NCBI GenBank assembly: GCA_019192545.1
Contig: JAHCMI010000043.1
Location: 1 to 64,000 of the forward strand
DNA from: Rivularia sp. MS3
GTDB lineage: Bacteria > Cyanobacteriota > Cyanobacteriia > Cyanobacteriales > Nostocaceae
Reading direction: 5' to 3'
DNA: 64,000 nt
Made by a program: the position numbers and the translations under genes. Below are positions 63,234-64,000 of this stretch, piece after piece. The notes under the pieces were generated by a model, which made no database searches, was not told where the DNA came from, and saw only the letters and a program-made list of their open reading frames with translations. Positions within the stretch are counted from its first letter, which is position 1. Every line of letters starts with the position of its first letter.

Positions 63234-64000
63234 ATGACATTTTTAATTTCATGGCTAAGGCGTAAAAGCCTGTTATTAACTATTGGTTCCTTGAGTGTTA
63301 TTACTTACGGAATTATACCGACTGTTGCCCAAACAGTGATAGAGAATACCGCAAGTGGCGGTGCTGATAACTTGTCTGACGATAGAGTTGATTCTAACCA
63401 GGTTACTGTTAGCTCAACTCCGGCAGATTTACGTTTAACAAAAACAGGCGATCGCGCTGCTGCTGAACCTGGGGACACTGTTATATATCGGTTATTAATT
63501 GAAAATGTTGGTCAGTCGCCAGCAACGAATGTAAGTGTTACCGATCGCCTGCCGTTAGGCTTGCGATTAGTTCCTGATTCGTTGAGGGGTTCAATCGGTG
63601 ATACGGCAGTAGATATTAACACTCCAGATATCAATGCTTCAAATCGAGGAACAAATTTTACTGCAAGTTCGACTGCTACTCTGCAACCAGGAGAAAGTAT
63701 GGTTGTTAACTATGCGGTTGAGGTGACTCCAGATTCTATACGTGGAAGCGGGAGAAACTTAGCTCAAGCACAGGCTGGAGGTTTGCTGAGTAACCAATCT
63801 AGTCACAGATTGCGGATTCGTCAAGGGATATTGTCTGACTGCGGTACTTTAATTGGAAGAGTGTTTGTCGATAAAAACTTTGACGGCGAACAGCAGCCAA
63901 ACGAACCTGGAGTGCCGAATGCAGTGATTTACATGGACGATGGTAATCGCATTGTTACCGATGCCAATGGTTTGTATTCTTTAGCAAATGTGATTTCTGG
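63234..64000 (+). CDS. DUF11-type repeat secreted protein (5' part, cut by window end)
   Basis: The frame is open from ATG 63234 to the window edge (255 codons). The N-terminus has a basic start (WLRRKS) then a hydrophobic stretch (LLLTIGSLSVITYGIIPTVA) with AQT as the likely cleavage site, so the protein is exported. Residues about 62-170 form a DUF11/conserved-repeat domain: DLRLTKTGDRAAAEPGDTVI, NVGQSPATNVSVTDRLPLGL, ATLQPGESMVVNY. From about 205 an SdrD B-like (Cna-B) fold follows: GRVFVDKNFDGEQQPNEPGV and GLYSLANV. Such proteins are large surface or outer-membrane-linked adhesin-like proteins. A HIP1 octamer lies near 63450. Confidence 0.85.
   Translation, partial: MTFLISWLRRKSLLLTIGSLSVITYGIIPTVAQTVIENTASGGADNLSDDRVDSNQVTVSSTPADLRLTKTGDRAAAEPGDTVIYRLLIENVGQSPATNVSVTDRLPLGLRLVPDSLRGSIGDTAVDINTPDINASNRGTNFTASSTATLQPGESMVVNYAVEVTPDSIRGSGRNLAQAQAGGLLSNQSSHRLRIRQGILSDCGTLIGRVFVDKNFDGEQQPNEPGVPNAVIYMDDGNRIVTDANGLYSLANVIS

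Overview
The window looks like a chromosomal segment of a filamentous, probably heterocyst-forming cyanobacterium of the Nostocales (Rivularia/Calothrix-like). The signs are: a tRNA-Leu(UAA) split by a group I intron, ndhL with its DUF3007 partner, rbfA next to a Ycf33/DUF751 gene, a HetZ-family protein, a Cph1-type phytochrome with its Rcp1 regulator, a cyanoglobin, XisH/XisI pairs, scattered HIP1 octamers (GCGATCGC), low GC, and many 7-8 bp tandem repeats and short palindromic dispersed repeats. The assignment rests on gene content only.

Layout. 0.1-12.6 kb: alaS, a small unknown gene, a RelE-like toxin-antitoxin pair among 72-bp repeats, glbN, a DUF4870 membrane protein, a sugar-kinase-like phosphotransferase, a DOMON-like protein, an M48 protease, trmO, a WD40 protein and a GlcNAc 2-epimerase-like enzyme. 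12.6-16.4 kb is a small accessory island: a broken xisH with xisI, a second toxin-antitoxin pair homologous to the first, an unknown acidic protein directly behind the toxin, an intact xisH-xisI pair in opposite orientation, and a Uma2 nuclease whose stop codon lies in a mobile repeat. 16.4-22.8 kb: a GH13 amylase with CBM20, a membrane histidine kinase, a 5'-truncated membrane gene fused to a methyltransferase remnant, and a methyltransferase. 22.8-29.3 kb: a cluster of MITE-like elements, a flavodoxin-like quinone reductase, two SDR enzymes and a TetR regulator, a MazF remnant, a 173-bp MITE with clear target duplication, an ankyrin protein and a TPR protein. 29.6-33.7 kb: a light-signalling operon (phytochrome, Rcp1, receiver-kinase). 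34-43 kb: a PMT-type glycosyltransferase, an acetyltransferase, a nuclease-like protein, an FCP1-like phosphatase pseudogene split by a MITE, a ParD antitoxin with a nonsense-mutated ParE toxin, two tandem paralogous membrane proteins, and ppsA. 43.7-53.4 kb: DUF4327, rbfA-DUF751, a Dam-type methylase followed at 28 bp by a double-PAS kinase and facing a PD-(D/E)XK nuclease, the HetZ-family gene, a Sua5/YciO/YrdC protein and larC. 53.4-64 kb: a lipoprotein-like helical protein, a UPF0104 membrane protein, an unknown 465-residue protein, tRNA-Leu, ndhL-DUF3007, a coiled-coil membrane protein, a 2-kb gene-poor leader region with a small ORF, and the start of a large secreted DUF11-type protein cut by the window edge.

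The most notable theme is repeat and gene-decay dynamics. There are several families of small mobile repeats, some with terminal inverted repeats and target duplications. Three host genes (a methyltransferase, ppsA, larC) appear to have absorbed such repeats in frame. Three genes of toxin-like or accessory type (xisH, parE, an FCP1-like phosphatase) are each interrupted by one in-frame stop while the rest of the frame is preserved. No large prophage, CRISPR array or complete transposase gene was seen.
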